Below, piece after piece: positions 1 to 9,556 of a stretch of 64,000 bases of DNA. The stretch is taken from NCBI RefSeq assembly GCF_001544555.2, contig NZ_FCOK02000026.1:1-64000 (forward strand), read 5' to 3'. A program made the position numbers and the translations under genes. Numbering within the stretch: position 1 is the stretch's first letter; every line of letters begins with the position of its first letter. This stretch comes from Caballeronia udeis. GTDB taxonomy: Bacteria; Pseudomonadota; Gammaproteobacteria; Burkholderiales; Burkholderiaceae. The notes beneath the pieces were generated by a model, which made no database searches, was not told where the DNA came from, and saw only the letters and a list, made by a program, of their open reading frames with translations.

Positions 1-41
1 CCCAGTAGCTATCCTGCGCTCGCACGCATAACAGCGTGAAA

Positions 42-1214
42 TCAATGGCTTATGTTTGTGATCGAGTCAAAGTTCGGCCTAAGCGCCCGGCGCACGCCGC
101 GCACGCTCTGGATCAGCTCCACGATGTTCTCGGGCACCCACATATCGACGGTCGCGCCCATCTGTGCAAGCACCGGCACGTAACGCGCGAATTGCATCAT
201 GTCGCCGTGACCTTGTTCGCCGACAACCAGCAGCGTCTTGCCTTGCGATTCCCCGCGCCATTCCGGCAGACCGGGAATGTTCACCGGCGTGTATTTGCTC
301 GAGCGCCAGCGCACTTCGTGAAGCGCCCAGCCTTCCTTGAAATTGCCGCGCCGTAACTGCAGCAACGCGAGATTGTGCTGCGCGTCGGCGTGGTCAGGGG
401 CGAATGTCAGTGCGTGCCGGTAGTGCGGCTCCACCTCCTCGAAACGGCCGCCTTGCGAGCCGATAGCCGCGCCCACGCACACGTGAATCTGCGGATCGTC
501 GCGCAGGGTCAGCGCCCGGCGATACTGCGCCTCCGCCTCCACGAACTTCCCGAAAAGACCCAGCGTGGTGCCGAGATTCACGTTCGCCTCGAAGTGATCG
601 GGCTTCAGCGCCAGCGCCCGATGCAAGCTGGCGACCGCTTCGTCGAAACGCTTCAGTTCGCGCAGCGCGTTGCCTTCGCCGAAATGGGCTTCGAAGCTGC
701 CGGGGTTGCGGAGAAGCGCGTCACGGTACGTGGCCAGCGCCTCGTCGTAACGCTTCGCGGAGGCGAACGTCGCGCCGAGGTTCAAACGGGCGTCCATGAA
801 ATCGGGATCTCGAGCGAGCAGGGTCTCGTGCTGTTGAATGGCTTCGTCGAAGCGGCCAAGCTTTTGCAGCGCTGTGCCAAGATTGTTGCGTGCATTGGCG
901 AAAGCGGGATCGAGGGCGAGCGCCTGTTCGTAGCACTGCACGGAGTACCGAAGATCACCGAGCGCCGCTGCCACCAGTCCCCGGTTGCTCCAGCATGCTG
1001 TGTCGTCTGGTGCGAGGCTAAGCGCGCGGTCGAGCAATTGCGCGGCGCGCTCATTGTCACCACGCTGATGCAGCATCACACCGAGGTAATGCAATGCATC
1101 GACGTGATCGGGGTGTTCCGCGAGAATCGCCCGATAACCGCGTTCCGCGTCGGCCATATGGCCTGCCTGATGGAGATCTAAAGCGGCGGCGAGCGGTTCG
1201 GTCAGTGGATTCAT
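42..1214 (-). CDS. TPR-repeat protein with aberrant, probably truncated C-terminus
   Basis: Consecutive 34-residue tetratricopeptide repeats (W/G/Y/A/P pattern such as 'NARNNLGTALQKLGRFDEAI') fill roughly residues 10-300. They are followed by the beginning of a glycosyltransferase-9-like C-terminal region ('LLVVGEQGHGDMMQFARYV'), as in Burkholderia TPR proteins that normally run well past 550 residues. Here the ORF stops at about 390 residues, shortly after 'VRRALRP', with an ending (NFDSITNISH) that does not look like family sequence. I infer that a rearrangement or junction near position 85 cut the protein. The start is set at the ATG at 1214; an in-frame TTG at 1232 is possible and has a GAGAGG upstream. 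TPR arrays act as protein-interaction scaffolds; the substrate is unknown. Confidence 0.65.
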   Translation of the reverse strand: MNPLTEPLAAALDLHQAGHMADAERGYRAILAEHPDHVDALHYLGVMLHQRGDNERAAQLLDRALSLAPDDTACWSNRGLVAAALGDLRYSVQCYEQALALDPAFANARNNLGTALQKLGRFDEAIQQHETLLARDPDFMDARLNLGATFASAKRYDEALATYRDALLRNPGSFEAHFGEGNALRELKRFDEAVASLHRALALKPDHFEANVNLGTTLGLFGKFVEAEAQYRRALTLRDDPQIHVCVGAAIGSQGGRFEEVEPHYRHALTFAPDHADAQHNLALLQLRRGNFKEGWALHEVRWRSSKYTPVNIPGLPEWRGESQGKTLLVVGEQGHGDMMQFARYVPVLAQMGATVDMWVPENIVELIQSVRGVRRALRPNFDSITNISH

Positions 1215-1326
1215 GGCAGGCGTATTCAGCAAAGTGGATAACCTCTCGATGCTAAGCGCTGCCTTCCCCTCCAGCTATCGGACTCCTCCTATCCCTTGTT
1301 TCACCGGTTGAGGTTATGAATTTCGC

Positions 1327-2709
1327 TTAAATCCGCCGCACCTTCACCTTCTTGCCCTTCACCTTGCCCGCCGACAGCTTCTTCACTGCCTGATCGGCAA
1401 TATCCCGTGCAACCGCCACGTACGTGACCATGTCCGTCACGTTGATCTTGCCGATCTGCGAGCCTTCGAAACCCGCGTCGCCGGTAAGCGCACCGAGGAC
1501 ATCGCCCGGGCGAATCTTTTCCTTGCGCCCGCCGAGGATTTGCAGCGTCGCCATGGGCGGCTGGAGATGACCCGGCTTCGCCGGCGTCAGCTCGCTCAGC
1601 TTGTGCCACTCCACTTCCTTCTTCTGCGCCTGTTCAATCGTGCCCACGCGCCCCATTTCGTCCATGCTCGCGAGGCTCAGCGCCCAGCCTTCCTGATCCG
1701 CGCGGCCCGTACGGCCGATGCGGTGCACGTGGATCTCGGGATCGGGCGTGACGTCGACGTTGATCACGGCTTCCAGTTGCGCGATATCGAGCCCGCGTGC
1801 TGCAACGTCGGTCGCGACCAGCACCGAGCAACTACGGTTGGCGAACTGCACGAGCACCTGATCGCGTTCGCGTTGTTCAAGTTCGCCATGCAGCGCTAGC
1901 GCGTTGAAACCCTGCGCGACCAATACATCGAGCAGATCGCGGCATTGCTGTTTCGTATTGCAAAAAGCGAGCGTGCTGACCGGCTGATAGTGGTCGAGCA
2001 ACTGGCCTACCGCGTGCAGGCGCTCGTTGTCGTGGACTTCGTAGAAGCGCTGCTTGATCTTCGAATTCGTGTGCTGCTCGGTGAGCTTGACTTCCTGCGG
2101 CTTGCGCAGGAATTGCTGGCTCAACTTGACGATGCCTTCCGGATACGTCGCGGAAAACAGCAGCGTCTGGCGATCCTTCGGACATTGCTTGACGACGGCG
2201 ACGATGTCGTCGAAGAAACCCATGTCGAGCATGCGGTCGGCTTCATCGAGGACCAGCGTCTTCAGCGCGGTCAACGGCAACGTACCGCGTTCGAGGTGAT
2301 CCATGATCCGGCCCGGTGTTCCCACCGCAATGTGGCAGCCATGTTCAAGGCTCGCGATCTGCGGACGCATGGGCGAGCCGCCGCATAGCGTCAGGATCTT
2401 GATGTTGTCCTCCGCGCGCGCGATGCGGCGGATTTCCTGCGTGACCTGATCGGCGAGTTCGCGTGTCGGGCACAACACCAGCGCCTGAACGGAGAAAAGC
2501 CGCGGATCGATTTTCGCGAGCAGCGGCAACGCGAACGCGGCCGTCTTGCCGCTGCCCGTCTTCGCCTGCGCGATGAGATCGTGGCCCGCAAGCGCGATCG
2601 GCAGGCTGGCGGCCTGGATCGGGGTCATCGTCAGATAACCGAGTTGTTCCAGGTTCGCCAGCATGGCCGGCGAAAGCGGCAGGGCGCTGAAAGAGGTAGG
2701 CGTGGTCAT
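1327..2709 (-). CDS. dbpA: ATP-dependent RNA helicase DbpA (DEAD-box)
   Basis: At 460 residues this is the usual DbpA length (E. coli about 457). Visible motifs are Walker A AKTGSGKT (about 49-56), DEAD at about 155-158, SAT near 186 and HRIGRTGR in the second RecA domain. The last 75 residues form the DbpA-specific RNA-binding domain (DVLGALTGDAG...IGKINVTD), which in the family docks on hairpin 92 of 23S rRNA and confines activity to late 50S assembly. It therefore acts in the cytoplasm on ribosome precursors. It is transcribed leftwards and is separated by only 4 bp from the small zinc-ribbon gene upstream, so the two may share a transcript. Confidence 0.93.
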   Translation of the reverse strand: MTTPTSFSALPLSPAMLANLEQLGYLTMTPIQAASLPIALAGHDLIAQAKTGSGKTAAFALPLLAKIDPRLFSVQALVLCPTRELADQVTQEIRRIARAEDNIKILTLCGGSPMRPQIASLEHGCHIAVGTPGRIMDHLERGTLPLTALKTLVLDEADRMLDMGFFDDIVAVVKQCPKDRQTLLFSATYPEGIVKLSQQFLRKPQEVKLTEQHTNSKIKQRFYEVHDNERLHAVGQLLDHYQPVSTLAFCNTKQQCRDLLDVLVAQGFNALALHGELEQRERDQVLVQFANRSCSVLVATDVAARGLDIAQLEAVINVDVTPDPEIHVHRIGRTGRADQEGWALSLASMDEMGRVGTIEQAQKKEVEWHKLSELTPAKPGHLQPPMATLQILGGRKEKIRPGDVLGALTGDAGFEGSQIGKINVTDMVTYVAVARDIADQAVKKLSAGKVKGKKVKVRRI

Positions 2710-2713
2710 TGGA

Positions 2714-2911
2714 TTACTTCACAGCAGGTTTCGGCGGGACCGAATTGTCCTGCTCGTAGGTGATGGTGCCGTCGGGCGCGTCGTGGCGCAGCACCTTGTT
2801 GCGCGCGCCGCACATGGGGCAGCGGAACATCAGGCCCTGGCCTTCGTTCTTGATAAGCACGTCGGCGAGTTGCCATTCGGCGCCGCACGGCTGGTTTCGG
2901 CAGATAAACAT
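2714..2911 (-). CDS. Small zinc-ribbon-like protein
   Basis: A 65-residue ORF starting at MFICRNQPC. It holds a C-x4-C pair near the N-terminus and a CPMCG pair in the middle, the spacing of a two-knuckle zinc ribbon. The upstream in-frame extension to 2989 is low-complexity and Arg-rich, so I take the internal ATG at 2911. It ends 4 bp before dbpA in the same direction, which suggests co-transcription. The function is unknown; nucleic-acid or protein binding is only a guess from the metal-site pattern. I see no catalytic motif. Confidence 0.65.
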   Translation of the reverse strand: MFICRNQPCGAEWQLADVLIKNEGQGLMFRCPMCGARNKVLRHDAPDGTITYEQDNSVPPKPAVK

Positions 2912-3145
2912 GATTGATTTGAGGGTAATTGATGGGGTTGCGGCGTGAAAAGGGCACCGGCGAGGCCGACGCACGCTGTTTCCGCGCAATTAGAAGCCGA
3001 AGTGTACGCGTACACGGCGCAATTGCCTCGTTTTGCGGCATTTTCCGGGGCCTTGCCCGCCCGGGCCACCGCCTGGGGCGGGTCGATCGGCTAAACTGGC
3101 AGCCACTAAAACGATGCGCGGCAACGCCTTCAACCCTACTCTCCG

Positions 3146-4369
3146 ATGCGAATCCTGCACACCTCGGACTGGCACCTCGGCCAGTACTTTCTTGGGCATT
3201 CACGCCAGGCCGAACATCAAAAGCTGATTGCGTGGCTGGTCGAGCAGACCCGGCTGCACGCGGTGGATTCGGTGCTGATAGCCGGCGATATCTTCGACAC
3301 CGGCGCACCGCCCAGCTACGCCCGCGAACTGTATTACACCCTGATCCTTGCGCTACGCGACGCAGGCGTCGGCTTGACGCTGCTGGCGGGAAACCACGAT
3401 TCCGTTGCCGTGCTGGAGGAGTCGCGCAACCTGCTGACGGCGTTGAATACCGTCGTCATTCCCTCCGTGCAGGACGATCCGAACGAGCAGGTTCGTGTGC
3501 TCACCACGCGTGACGGAAAACCCGGCGCGATCGTCTGCGCCATCCCGTTTATCCGTCCGCGCGATGTGTTGCAGAGCATTGCGGGACAGAGCGCGCGTGA
3601 CAAACAGGAGTCGCTGCAGGATGCGATTCACGCGCATTATCAGGCGCTGTTCTCGCTGGCCGAGCAAAAGCGCGTTGAGCTTGGCGCGCATTTGCCGATT
3701 ATCGCGACCGGGCATTTGACGACGGTGGGCGCGAGCGCGAGTGAATCGGTACGGGAGATTTATGTGGGCGCGCTGGAAGCCTTTCCGACGAGCGCGTTTC
3801 CGGCAGCCGATTACATCGCACTTGGGCACATTCATCGGCCGCAGAAAGTAGGCGGGTTCGAGCACATTCGCTACAGCGGATCGCCGATTCCACTGAGCTT
3901 CGATGAAGCGCGGCAACAGAAAGAGATGCTGCTTGTAGATGTTTCGACGAACGGCCTTGAGTGCGTGACCGTGCTCGACGTGCCGTGCTTTCAGCCGTTG
4001 TTATCGGTGAAAGGATCGTTGAAAGAGCTCGAGTCCGCGGTCTCGGCGGCTGCGTCCCAAGCCGTTGAGGGCGAGAAAGTGTGGCTCGAAATCGTGGTCT
4101 CCGTCGATGACTACCTCAGCGATCTCCAGGCACGTATCCAGAAGATCACCGAAGACCTGCCGGTGGAAGTACTGCGCATTCGCCGCGAGCGTTCTTCTGC
4201 TTCGAACACGCTGCAATCCCAAGCGAAGGAAACCTTGAACGAACTCACGCCCGATGACGTATTCGCGCGCCGCCTGCAAACGGAAATCATCGACGAGGAA
4301 ACGCGGTTGCAGCTTTTATCGATGTATCGCGAGGTGGTAGCGGAGATTGGCGAGGCGGATGCAGCATGA
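3146..4369 (+). CDS. sbcD: Exonuclease SbcCD, nuclease subunit D
   Basis: A 407-residue Mre11-type metallophosphoesterase. Motifs in order: TSDWHLG (6-12), AGDIFDTG, GNHD and GHIH, which supply the two-metal site. The C-terminal part is the capping and SbcC-binding region. SbcD pairs with the SbcC ATPase to cut hairpins and protein-blocked or double-strand DNA ends. The stop codon overlaps the sbcC start (ATGA at 4366-4369), which indicates translational coupling and 1:1 production. The start ATG at 3146 gives the canonical MRILHTSDWHLG N-terminus. Expected to be cytoplasmic, acting on chromosomal DNA ends. Confidence 0.96.
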   Translation: MRILHTSDWHLGQYFLGHSRQAEHQKLIAWLVEQTRLHAVDSVLIAGDIFDTGAPPSYARELYYTLILALRDAGVGLTLLAGNHDSVAVLEESRNLLTALNTVVIPSVQDDPNEQVRVLTTRDGKPGAIVCAIPFIRPRDVLQSIAGQSARDKQESLQDAIHAHYQALFSLAEQKRVELGAHLPIIATGHLTTVGASASESVREIYVGALEAFPTSAFPAADYIALGHIHRPQKVGGFEHIRYSGSPIPLSFDEARQQKEMLLVDVSTNGLECVTVLDVPCFQPLLSVKGSLKELESAVSAAASQAVEGEKVWLEIVVSVDDYLSDLQARIQKITEDLPVEVLRIRRERSSASNTLQSQAKETLNELTPDDVFARRLQTEIIDEETRLQLLSMYREVVAEIGEADAA

Positions 4370-7300
4370 AGATCCTGTCATTGCGTTTGAGGAATCTGAA
4401 TTCGCTGAAGGGCGAGTGGAAGATCGACTTCAGCCAGCCGCCGTTTCGCGATAACGGCTTGTTCGCGATCACCGGCCCGACCGGGGCGGGCAAAACCACG
4501 TTGCTCGATGCGATCTGCCTCGCGCTCTATCACCGCACTCCGAGGATGGACACCGTCTCGCAGGGGACCAACGAGCTGATGACGCGGCACACGTTCGAAT
4601 GTCTCGCGGAAGTGGAGTTCGAGGTGAAGGGCGAGGGATATCGGGCGTTCTGGAGCCAGCGTCGCGCACGCGATAAAGCCGATGGGAATCTGCAAGCGCC
4701 CAAGGTGGAACTCGCGCGTCTCGATGGCTCGATCGTGACCGAGCGGATCGCGGACAAGCTTCGGCTTGTAGAAAGCATCACCGGGCTGGATTTCGGCCGC
4801 TTCACGAAGTCGATGATGCTCGCGCAAGGTGGCTTCGCCGCGTTCCTTGAAGCGAAGGCGAACGAACGCGCCGAATTGCTGGAAGAGCTCACCGGCACCG
4901 ATATCTACGGCACGATTTCGCAGAACGTGTTCGAGCGGACGCGCAATGAAAAGCTTGCGCTGGATACGCTTCTCGTGCGCGCCGATGGCGTCCAGTTGCT
5001 GACTGAAGAGCAACGTACTGAGTTGCAGCAGCGATGCATCGGCCTTGCCGCGCAGGAAACCGCGCTCGGCAAACAGATCGAGGCAACACGCGCAATGCGG
5101 GCTTGGCGCGTTGCGTTATCGGAAGCGGAAACGCAGCTTGAACAGGCGCTGGCTAACCAGCGGCAGGCGGACGTGAAGATCGCCGAAGCCAAGGCTTCGC
5201 TCGATCGTCTCGCCGCAAGTGAGCCTGCCGAAAAGCTGCGCGCCGATCATACGGCGATGCTTTCTGCGCGTGACAGACTTGCGGAAACGTCGCGTCAACT
5301 GGCGATGTCGAAAGACGAAAAGCGCGCCGCTTCGCTCGATGCAGCGCGTGGTCTGCGTTCCGCATCATCGACCAGCCGACGAATCGTCGAAATCCGGGAA
5401 GACTCGCTGAATGGCGTGTTACTGGAAACCAAAACGGTTCAATCCACACTCGATGAACATCCGCATCGAAGCAAGCTCGGCGAGCAGATCGTGCTGTGGC
5501 AACAGCAATTTGCCGCGCGCCGGCAGATGCTAGGTGACATTGAGGTGAATGCTGCCAAGCAGAAACAATTGAGCGGCGAGATCGACAAGCAGACACGCGA
5601 GATCACTGCCAAACAGATTGCGGTACGTGACGCTGCGGCAGCAGCGGAACTCGCACGCAAGACGGAAAGCGAACAGCGTGAAAAGCTTTCGAGCACGCTG
5701 GGCAGCGAGGATGAGGCTGCGCTGAAGACGCGCTGCCAGCGTCTTGGCGAGCAGCATCATTTATTCGGCAAGTTGCTTGATATTCGCGACGCGGTCGCGC
5801 GCGGAACACCGCAAGCCGCTATGGACCGTGATGGGTTGGCTCAGAAAAACGCGTCGCTCGCGTCGCTGAACGAGCAACGCGATCGTCTTGCGAAAGACGT
5901 GGCGACGCTTACCGAGCAAGTGGAAGACAAGCGCAAATTGCTGCATCAGGAGCAGCGCATTCTCGATCTTGCCGGGCATCGCGCTGCGTTGCAGCCCGGC
6001 GAAGCGTGCCCGCTGTGTGGATCGACGGAGCATCCGTCCATCACCGCGTATGCCGCGCTCGATGTTTCGTCGACCGAGCAGGCGTTGAAGGACAAACAGC
6101 TTTCATTGCAGAGTGCGAACAAGGAAGCTTTGGCGACCGATGTCGCTGTCGCGGCGTTGACTGCGGAGATCAAGGCGCTTGGGACGCGTATCAGCACATG
6201 GCTTGAAGACGAAGCGCGCCACGCGGAGAGCTGGCGAAAGCTGTGCGTCGAGCTTGCACTCGGAACTGTTGACCGTGACGGACTCGATGCGCTCGTGCAA
6301 GCGCACGCCGCAACGTTGAAGCTGGCACAGGAAACTCTTGCAGCGGTCGATCAACAGATTGCGGTGATCAAGCAGCACGAAACTGCCAGGCATGCCGCGG
6401 AGCGGACGGCGCTTGAATGCCAACACGCGCTGAAGCTGTTAGAAGAGAGACAAAGCGCGGCGGAAAAATCCCTAAAAGAAGCCACCGATCAATCCGGCGC
6501 CTTGCAATCCGCGTTGCTCAAGCGAGAGCAAACGCTTGATGAATCAGTGACGTCTGTTGGCTACGCGCGGCCTGATACCTGGATACGTTGGCAGCAATGG
6601 CTCATCGAACGCGAAGCAGAATGGAGGGCATGGCAGAAGGCATCGGAGCAAATTCGCGCGTTGACGCAGCAAGCCGATCGCGTACGGCACTCGCGCGATG
6701 CCGCATTAGCTGAAACCGCAAAATGGTCCACACGATGGGTCGATTGCGAGAAGGATTATGCGGAGTTGGAAGCCGAAGCTGTTGCCACGACCGCCGATTC
6801 GGATGCTGCGTTTTTATCGGCAATACAGCGCTACGAAACCGCACGCGATAAAGCCAGCCTGCTCGAAGGCACCGAGCGAACGTTGACTACGCGCTTGAAC
6901 GAAGAGAAGGACCGCGCAGAGAAAACATCGGCGACGTGGACCGAAGCGTTAGCCAAGAGTGGCTTCGCGAACGAGCCGGCGTTTAAAGAAGCGCTTCTCT
7001 CCTACGAAGAACGGGACCGCTTGCAAACGGTAAAACGCGAACTCGATGAACTGCGCACAACGGTTCATACGCTGCGCACGACCGCGGAAAACCGTCGCGC
7101 GGAATTGCTGAAAGAGCCGAAGACCGAGCTGGACGCTAACGCCCTGCAACATACGCTCGACGACATGCTGACAACATCGAAGACCCTCAGCGAGACCCAA
7201 GGCGAGCTTCGAGCGACACTCAAGAACGACGATCGCTTGCGCGTGGAAAAGCAGGCGCTGTATCAACAGATTGATGCTCAACGCGCGCGCTACGACTTGT

Positions 7301-7803
7301 GGCAACGCTTGAACAGTCTGATCGGTTCCGCCGATGGCGCTAAGTATCGAAAGTTTGCCCAGGGCCTGACGCTCGATCACCTGATCTATCTCGCGAACCG
7401 GCAACTCACGCAGTTGCATGGGCGCTATCAATTGAATCGCAAGCTCGCGGGCGATCTCGAGATGGAAGTGCTCGATATGTGGCAAGGCGATGTCGCGCGC
7501 GATACACGCACGTTGTCGGGCGGCGAAAGCTTCCTGGTCAGTCTTGCGTTGGCGCTGGCTTTGTCGGATCTGGTGAGTTTCAAGACTTCGATCGACTCCC
7601 TGTTCCTCGATGAAGGGTTCGGCACGCTGGACGGTGAAACGTTGGAGATTGCGCTCAACGCGCTTGATTCGTTGAACGCGAGCGGCAAGATGATTGGCGT
7701 GATCAGCCACGTGGAGGCGCTCAAGGAGCGCATTCCATTGCAGATCAGAGTAGCGAAAAGCGTGGGGATCGGCTTTTCGACGGTGGAAGTGGTGGGCGCG
7801 TGA
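4366..7803 (+). CDS. sbcC: Exonuclease SbcCD, SMC-like ATPase subunit C
   Basis: A 1145-residue Rad50/SMC-family protein. The N-terminal ATPase half has Walker A GPTGAGKT (37-44). Two long Gln/Glu/Ala/Arg-rich coiled-coil arms surround the zinc hook CPLC (548-551). The C-terminal half has the ABC signature LSGGES (about 1050) and a Walker B FLDEGFGTLD. With SbcD it forms the tethering nuclease that processes hairpins, cruciforms and blocked ends. It is complete, with no frameshift visible, and is the second gene of the sbcDC operon. The next gene is on the opposite strand and converges on it with a 7-bp gap. Confidence 0.96.
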   Translation: MKILSLRLRNLNSLKGEWKIDFSQPPFRDNGLFAITGPTGAGKTTLLDAICLALYHRTPRMDTVSQGTNELMTRHTFECLAEVEFEVKGEGYRAFWSQRRARDKADGNLQAPKVELARLDGSIVTERIADKLRLVESITGLDFGRFTKSMMLAQGGFAAFLEAKANERAELLEELTGTDIYGTISQNVFERTRNEKLALDTLLVRADGVQLLTEEQRTELQQRCIGLAAQETALGKQIEATRAMRAWRVALSEAETQLEQALANQRQADVKIAEAKASLDRLAASEPAEKLRADHTAMLSARDRLAETSRQLAMSKDEKRAASLDAARGLRSASSTSRRIVEIREDSLNGVLLETKTVQSTLDEHPHRSKLGEQIVLWQQQFAARRQMLGDIEVNAAKQKQLSGEIDKQTREITAKQIAVRDAAAAAELARKTESEQREKLSSTLGSEDEAALKTRCQRLGEQHHLFGKLLDIRDAVARGTPQAAMDRDGLAQKNASLASLNEQRDRLAKDVATLTEQVEDKRKLLHQEQRILDLAGHRAALQPGEACPLCGSTEHPSITAYAALDVSSTEQALKDKQLSLQSANKEALATDVAVAALTAEIKALGTRISTWLEDEARHAESWRKLCVELALGTVDRDGLDALVQAHAATLKLAQETLAAVDQQIAVIKQHETARHAAERTALECQHALKLLEERQSAAEKSLKEATDQSGALQSALLKREQTLDESVTSVGYARPDTWIRWQQWLIEREAEWRAWQKASEQIRALTQQADRVRHSRDAALAETAKWSTRWVDCEKDYAELEAEAVATTADSDAAFLSAIQRYETARDKASLLEGTERTLTTRLNEEKDRAEKTSATWTEALAKSGFANEPAFKEALLSYEERDRLQTVKRELDELRTTVHTLRTTAENRRAELLKEPKTELDANALQHTLDDMLTTSKTLSETQGELRATLKNDDRLRVEKQALYQQIDAQRARYDLWQRLNSLIGSADGAKYRKFAQGLTLDHLIYLANRQLTQLHGRYQLNRKLAGDLEMEVLDMWQGDVARDTRTLSGGESFLVSLALALALSDLVSFKTSIDSLFLDEGFGTLDGETLEIALNALDSLNASGKMIGVISHVEALKERIPLQIRVAKSVGIGFSTVEVVGA

Positions 7804-7810
7804 CGGACGG

Positions 7811-9096
7811 TTATTCGTCCCGACGCACCACGATTTTCTGTAGCGCAATCTTCTCGACCACAAAGAACGGCATGTCCAGGCGCCATTCGCCTTTCTGCAC
7901 GGTGGCCCGGTAATCGAATAACGGGTTGCCGTCTGGCGCGCTGAAAATCAACCGTTGCGCAGTACCTTCCGGCAGCGCACTTTGGCCGCCTATCGCTTGA
8001 TAGCTTGTATTGCTGCCGACATGGAAGTTATCCGTATTCCATCGGTTCGGCGCATGCGGCGGGAACGGTTTGGCATCGTGGAAACCGAACAGATCGTCGT
8101 GAGACAGGACGCTGTTACGCAACGTTGGCCACACATTTTCACGCAGATAGTGCTGGTCGATAAAGCGGCCGCTATCCGCATTCTTCGCAGCGAATTGCTG
8201 CATCGATTCAATCGCGTTATGCAAGACACCTGCGCACCCGCCCCATAAGCCGGCGAGAATCAATTCGGTGTGCGTGAAGTAATCGCGGATGATGTGAAAG
8301 TAGTACGGGCTTTCGACCCACTCCTGTACTGCCGCGTATTCGCGCTCGGAAAGGAGCGCGTCGGCATCGCGGAGAAGGAAGCGCTTGACGCTGGAATCGT
8401 CGACAACCAGGAAACGCCACATCAGCGGATGAACGCCCGAATCGCTGTCCATGAAGACGACTTCGGCGCCGGCTTCCTTGAGCCTTCGCTGAACGTGATC
8501 CGGGACGGTAGCGTCCAGATATACACGGCATGTCCAACCCTTGAAAACATCACGCGTCATTTCAGCGTTCATGACGGCGGGCTCGCAGTAGCGCGGATTC
8601 GATCCGAACAGCGAATAAGCAATCACGTTCTCAGCAGGGTTTGCCGGGTTGAATGCGGGCGGCGCGTGATCGGGAATCGGGACGCTCGGGTTGGCGCCGT
8701 ATTTGGCATCGGAGGCGCGTAATGAACGCAGTCCGTATTCGCGCATTTCTTCGGTCTTGCCCAGCCAGCCGCAGACTTCCACCAAACCGTCGAGCCACGT
8801 CACCGACGCCAGCTTGCGCTTGCTCGCCGGCGCGTTGTGGATGCCCATGTAGACCTTGTACGCCTGGTCGTAGGCTTTGTTACGCATGAGGCACAACGCG
8901 TAGTCCGACAAGATCACCATGTTGTCCGGTGTGATTCGAAGCGCTTCTTCAGCAAATTTCGCACCGCTTTGATAATCCCCGGCCGCGTACGCCGCCTGAA
9001 ACTGTTTCGCGATTCCCGCGAACCGCGCTTGGACGGCTGCGGGGGCTGGCGCATGCCGCCGGATTGTTTCGCTTGTTGAAAATTGGGTCGAGCCAT
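7811..9096 (-). pseudogene. TPR/glycosyltransferase-like protein, frameshifted near its 5' end
   Basis: The main open frame (7811-8920) encodes a TPR-like segment (NMVILSDYALCLMRNKAYDQAY) and then a region resembling nucleotide-sugar-type transferases with 'RFLLRDADALLSEREYAAVQEW'. The ATG at 8920 is internal to the TPR. The same frame upstream, without an ATG, reads on as AVQARFAGIAKQFQAAYAAGDY. The natural start, MARPNFQQAKQ at 9096, is in another frame. The two join if the C5 run near 9041-9045 (G5 on the plus strand) had one more C, giving MRQPPAAVQARFAG. I therefore read one gene with a 1-nt deletion in a homopolymer: a real frameshift, a phase-variable tract or a sequencing error. The exact activity is unknown. 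Confidence 0.6.
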
Positions 9097-9350
9097 GGCG
9101 TTTTATCGGTTATTTAGCGAACGGGCATTGTTCGTACGCGCGCTTGTGCCACAGCGCCGAACCGCTCCGAGGTAACCGTGGACTTTAAACGGCGCGGTGC
9201 CCATTGCCGACGCTGGAGATCGTTTTTCACAATTTTGCGGGGTGAAAACGAAGGGAGCGGGCAATCACGCGGACTCGCAAATGACTTGGCTTCGGTTGAT
9301 CCACAAGAAGCCGATGGGTACTGCAACAGCGGACCCGCAAGTTTCGGCTC

Positions 9351-9516
9351 GCCGTAAGAAAATCTGAGGAGAAAGGCCGAATCGTAAGAAAATGTGCGCG
9401 CGGATAAGAAAATCTGCCGCGCCACTGGGTTTTATGATCTTTGATTCATTCGCGTAAGAAAAAATGGCATAAAAAGCCAAATCGTAAGAAAATCTGTAGT
9501 TGGATAAGAAAATCTG
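9351..9516 (+). repeat. Phased TAAGAAAATCTG repeats in two 100-bp-offset triplets
   Basis: Six copies of the 12-mer TAAGAAAATCTG (some with 1-3 changes) start at 9355, 9385, 9405, 9455, 9485 and 9505. The spacings are 30, 20, 50, 30 and 20 bp, all multiples of 10. The first three and last three form the same 30-20 pattern shifted by exactly 100 bp, with extra matches such as AATCGTAAGAAAAT and GGATAAGAAAATCTGC. The array lies in the 460-bp gap (9097-9556) just before the Fic gene. I infer a binding array on one face of the helix. In the rest of the gap (9097-9350) I see nothing definite. Confidence 0.85.
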
Positions 9517-9556
9517 CACGCACTCCTGCGTTTTGCAAATTTTTTGTGGAGCCGGG

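Noticed and set aside
8914..9096. Separate 60-residue gene MARPNFQQAKQ...
   Set aside because: Best read as the true 5' end of the frameshifted gene 7811-9096.
9351..9516. CRISPR array
   Set aside because: Units are 12 bp, spacers are 8-38 bp and partly similar between blocks; no cas genes are present.
9500..9556. TTG start for the Fic gene at 9500
   Set aside because: It lies inside the repeat array; the ATG at 9557 has a ribosome-binding site at the right distance.
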